64,000 nucleotides of DNA from Bemisia tabaci (taxonomy: Eukaryota > Arthropoda > Insecta > Hemiptera > Aleyrodidae), in assembly GCF_918797505.1 (NCBI RefSeq), contig NC_092795.1, positions 8,341,434 through 8,405,433 of the forward strand. Reading direction: 5' to 3'. Below the pieces are notes generated by a model that saw only the letters and a list, made by a program, of their open reading frames with translations, did not search any database and was not told the DNA's origin. Below, piece by piece: positions 59,785 to 64,000 of this stretch. The position numbers and the translations under genes are program-made. Within the stretch, counting starts at the first letter, position 1; each line of letters begins with the position of its first letter.

Positions 59785-60221
59785 TGGTACATAACGATGT
59801 ACAGATATTATTTTTTTACCATTGCCCATCCACGACATCTGGTTGGACCTCATATCCAAATAATTTAGAATATGATGTGGATGAGCAAAAATTTTGCTAA
59901 ATTAAAGAATTTGTTACGTATCAGTCGTTACAAATTTGGAAAAACTCAAATGTGCACCTTAAAATTTTAAGCTGTCTCATCCGGAAATGACACAAAATCA
60001 ATCTCAGTAGTGAGGTTAATAAAATTCGGTCAAAGTTACCAAGTTTACAAACCATTTTACTGTAAGTCCTCTTGGACCTAACATAAAAATATTATCGATT
60101 CAAATGCCAAGTTTGATGTCTTCTGACGTTTTGTAGACTGATGCTCACTGAAATCAGTCTCCCAGAGAAATTTTTGTATATTTTTATGAGAAAGACCACG
60201 GACAAAGAAGAAGTAAAGGCT

Positions 60222-60336
60222 GTTGGATGACATGGCCATTTCCAATTAGTTGTGTTAGTACCCCAATAAATTAGGTTATTAACCCAAATGTTGCGGCACT
60301 ATCACAATCAATTGGAAATGCCAATATCATCCAACC
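60222..60336. repeat. 115-bp MITE of the GTTGGATGATAT family, copy 2
   Basis: GTTGGATGACATGGCCATTT at left, AAATGCCAATATCATCCAAC at right; GTTGCGGCACTA in the centre as in 46887-47000. Confidence 0.8.
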
Positions 60337-63300
60337 AACGGGTCTGTTGTGCGGAAGAGATCCAGTCAAATAAATATACCCTTCACAGGTTAAATTGTAC
60401 GAAAATAACTTTGGGCACGTTAAAAAAGTCTGAAATCCATTCCTTAGTGCGCAATCTGCGTCGTTCGTGACGTTTTTTCAAGTTTCCCGCGTCTACGGGC
60501 AGTTTTTCTCAGTCACCCCGGACCAGGCTTGCACAGATAGAGGAGTAAAAAAAAAACTGACCCGAGTAGACACACGATTTCGCTAACTTTTTCTACATAT
60601 TGTTTAATTTCAATCGCTATCAAGTGTTTGTTTCCTTTTTCTTGCTTTATTTTGCAAAAACCAAAACTTCGAATCAATTTAAATCTTACGCAAGGAGTGT
60701 ATAACAGTTCGTGAGATTGTTTAATTGATTATTTAGGTTTGGTCTCTCTCTGTGCAAACCTAACTACCGGCCACCGAGAAAAACTTTCCGCACACGCGGT
60801 AAATTTGAAATAGCGCGTTAGAGACTTTACCGCGCAGATTGCGCGCTAAGGAGTGGATCTCAGACTTATTTGATGTGCCCAACATAATTTTCAAGCGAAT
60901 TTCCCCTTAGTATGTGTATTCAGTTGGCTGTATCTCTCGCATGCAACAGATCCATGGGAACAGTCCCAATTTTTTTTTCCGTGTCGGCATGAACTTCCTC
61001 GTTAAGACTGCATAATTTTTTTCGAAGTTCAAACCTATGCATATCCCATTGAACAAAACTGAGTATGAAGTATGCACTACTTAACTTTTAGACTATATTC
61101 TCGACAAGAATTTCATACTATCCAACTCAACTACAAAACCGTGGAAGTTCGAGAATTTTATTATCTAGGACAGTACCTAACTATTACACCCACTCTAGCT
61201 TACGTTCTGTGACGTGATTGGAACTGAAAATCTTGACTCGTTAACTCTGATTTTAAGACTTGAAACATTAATTTAGCGTACTCAATAAAACTGAAACTTC
61301 GTCATTGTGCCAAGCTATACTTTTTAGGATCATTGGGTATTTTTTGAGAGGTCAAAAAATAACTGCAGTGATACATCTAATTATTTAGTCCTGCCTTTTC
61401 TTACCCTCTAATTGTATGTAAACTCTCGCATTGTTTGAATGGTTTTTAAATTCTACCCATCCTTAACAAATAGATATCGTAAACGAGTTGATTTACCTGT
61501 GAACAAAATACTTGAGTCGTATCGGGAGATGTAACCCTTCAGGGTTTTTAATGATTATCGGGATTTGACAAACTGACAGATAATCATAACCATTTTTTAC
61601 CTTTGGGATTTTTTTTAACATACACTGAAGTGGAGGTAATACAGTAGGTGCCGACCACCAAGAATCGTCACTGATCAACAATGTAAGGATTTTTTGTTAA
61701 ATCGTAAAAAGTGTAATGTATTTATTGAAAATTTATTACCCCCCTTCCACTTTTTAAAGATTGTAATTGATATGAACATTAATTATTTGTTCAACATCAT
61801 TAAACAATTGTATGAACAATAGAGAAATTTAATAGTTAAGTTATTTGCTAATGTTCGTTCACTCTTAATTTGTACATAATTTGTAGGTACACGAATAAAA
61901 TCATCTACTGAAGAAAATTATTAGCCCATGACATTAATTTATTACAGTGTCAGCGAATAATTCCCTTCCTTTATACCTCCTCAAAGTTCATAATTTTCAA
62001 ATTGTGCTGTCTTGTGGGCTAAAACTTTAACTTGAATTTTCTTTCCCGTCATATTTTCTCGATTGATAGGCACGTATAGTTATTAGAGAGTTCATATTTT
62101 AGTCACTTCTTTTGTTAACTTTATCGGCCATACTTTATCAAATTAGAAAAATCGGTAAGAAAAAGTTTTACGAAATTTCATATTTTAGTCTTTTTTCAAA
62201 TCTTGTTCAACTATCGAGTATCTCTTAACCATCAGTGATAATGCTTATTCTCGGTGATAACTGAACTTGAAGCTGATATGGCTTCGATGATCCAAGCCAG
62301 CCAATCAGGTGCAGTACTCTTATCTCGGCCTCAGTGACGTCACCAATACTATAAAGGCCTCAGCCGTCTGAAATTACGAAGTCCTTCCCTTTTGACCCGC
62401 GTCAACAGTGCGATTTACGCCGTTTTTTCCCTTGCATGTGTCCAATGATCCAAGTATGATTTTTTTAACTCTCTAAGTCTCTTAAGGCAAAAATACGACT
62501 TTCTAGTCTCCAATCTTATGCAGGTTACGCGTGCGTCTAAAATTACAGAAGTAAAGGACCCGCAAAAGAGGATCCAAAAGTTTTTAAAAGTTAATAGAAA
62601 GCTTTGAAAATATGTTGAAAAGTGGTGTAATAGCAAAAAACTGCAATAATGTTACAGTTAGAGAGACATTAAAATAAAAACAAAATTAGGCAGTGGTGTG
62701 AAAATGGACTCTAATGACAGGAAATCCAGGTAAAAATAAACATGAGGAAATGAGCACATTGAATAATTCAGTGATCAAAATGGTGTCTTTCGGAGCCACA
62801 GCTTTTCAACTTACGATTTTTCTTCAAGAGTCAGATACATTTTTGGTGAATTGGAATACACATACAACAAGATTTTGCAACTCTTCACTTGTTTCGCTGA
62901 TTACAAGTATAGTTATGTTTTTTCCGTGAGTAGCACGGATTTTGTGCTAGTATAACATAATGGCAAGACAATTATTGCATGCGAGAGGAGGAGGGGGGGG
63001 GGGGGCGAGGTAGTAAGGAAAGCCTGACGCCAGGAAAGGAAAATCGCCTTCAATTGAAAATGATACTGTGCAACACACGGAAGTTTGAATTGTTGTATCA
63101 TTCCATTTTTTACGATGTTTCGATGGTTTAAGTCCGAATTCCCGGAAGGGGAGAGGAAGACAGGTTCAGTGCGGGAGGGAGGTAGGGAGGGATGATGGGC
63201 ACGATAAAAGTATGATTTTACTTTCCTTCATAGAATCTAAAGAAGAAAAAGAAAATGATGATGATGAAGGCACAAAAAATGATGATGTAAATGATGACCG

Positions 63301-63804
63301 TTTGGCAATGATCGTGGATAGTGTTGTTTTGCCGGTCATAGAAAATGTGCTATTTTTCGCAAAGAGAAGGAAGGATATGGCAACCCTTTTGACAAGCTGA
63401 TAATGAACAACGACGCTGAATTTAGGCGTGAGGCGTACCCCTCATCTCATAGCCGTTATGTTTTAGGTGTAAATAACTCCCGCAAACCCCAATTAGAGGG
63501 ATACCAGATCCTGTGCCCCATCGCCGCGCCCTTCAACCCCCCTTTCGACGCCGACGGGCTCTTGTCCTTTGTTGTGAAAGACGCGCAAAATTTAATTGTT
63601 CATTGAAACCTGGCCCTCCTTTGTTGCCAAATTAATGAGCTGGTTACATTTTTACAATGCTTCTGAACAAATGTAGATTTTACCATTCGTGGGTTCATTC
63701 ATACGGCGAAAGTGGTCGTGAAACGCTCGCACAATATTCAGTGGATAAACCGAATGCAAACGGAGACATTTTTCTTCGGAGCTCAGAGCTTTCGATTTTG
63801 AAAG
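60337..63804. other. Intergenic DNA downstream of the gene
   Basis: No gene, tRNA or repeat that I can support. A G run lies near 62993-63005 and purine-rich low-complexity DNA (GATGATGATGA) near 63255-63300. A GC-richer patch at 63480-63570 lies in a 67-codon open frame without recognisable features. Confidence 0.55.
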
Positions 63805-63955
63805 CAGTGGCGCGTATCGATATTTCCCCATTTCAACCTATATATAGTAAAGGATCGATTATTGAGGTTTTCGTCGCGAGCATTGATTATCGATCCTTTT
63901 TCAAAGGTTTTAATGGCAGGTTAATCGATATATCGCAAAGCACGCCACGCCATTG
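63805..63955. repeat. hAT-type MITE, copy 4
   Basis: CAGTGGCGCGTATCGATATT at left, AGCACGCCACGCCATTG at right, with TTTCCCCATTTCAACCTATA and AAAGGATCGATTATTGAGG inside, shared with 23563. I did not find a matching 8-bp flank. Confidence 0.7.
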
Positions 63956-64000
63956 ATCGGTGGTAATGCTAGGAGCCACCTGGAAAAACGAGTAAAAGGT

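Larger units (their letters stand above)
59361..60221 (+). other. 3' UTR and downstream flank
   Basis: AT-rich sequence after the stop codon, without coding signal. Two AATAAA hexamers lie at 59573-59578 and 59779-59784. Confidence 0.5.

Noticed and set aside
63403..63606. 67-codon open frame in a GC-richer patch
   Set aside because: No family resemblance and no supporting gene structure.

Overview
The window looks like nuclear DNA of an insect. It holds one split gene with canonical GT-AG introns, AT-rich introns packed with miniature transposons, a BEL/Pao LTR element, a non-LTR retrotransposon fragment and a tRNA-derived SINE. A sap-feeding hemipteran such as a whitefly is my best guess, from the gene type and from remembered repeat motifs; I could not check it.

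Only one host gene is supported. It runs on the + strand from the start codon at 745 to the stop at 59358-59360, in twelve coding exons. It encodes a 'nose resistant to fluoxetine' (NRF-6)-like protein: signal peptide, cysteine-bearing extracellular NRF domain (exons 1-3), then a multi-pass acyltransferase-3 domain (exons 4-12) with a polar C-terminal tail. All eleven junctions keep phase and join recognisable family sequence. The exception is inside exon 1, where the signal-peptide frame and the NRF-domain frame differ by one base. That is either an assembly error or a real lesion. Without the extra base the product is 871 residues.

Intron 1 (1212-28542, 27 kb) is a transposon reservoir. It holds several foldback MITEs, a 749-bp palindrome built from a mariner-type transposase tail, a 5'-truncated non-LTR retrotransposon with a perfect 12-bp target duplication, and a 4.9-kb BEL/Pao element (12384-17275, - strand) whose LTRs are nearly identical. 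The BEL element encodes only a Gag-protease protein and has no reverse transcriptase. It sits inside an older MITE with an ACATA target duplication. A pair of inverted foldbacks follows at 19779-21302.

The later introns carry further copies of the same MITE families. The most striking family has ends CACTG(A/G)AAAA, mostly with 2-bp target duplications. Others are hAT-type MITEs with 8-bp duplications, a family starting TCGACGGTGAAAC, and a family starting GCCGTGCTAAGG. Intron 11 holds an inverted repeat with arms of about 580 bp that, if transcribed with the gene, would fold into a long double-stranded RNA. The last 4.6 kb (59361-64000) is the 3' UTR and downstream DNA with two more MITEs and no convincing gene.
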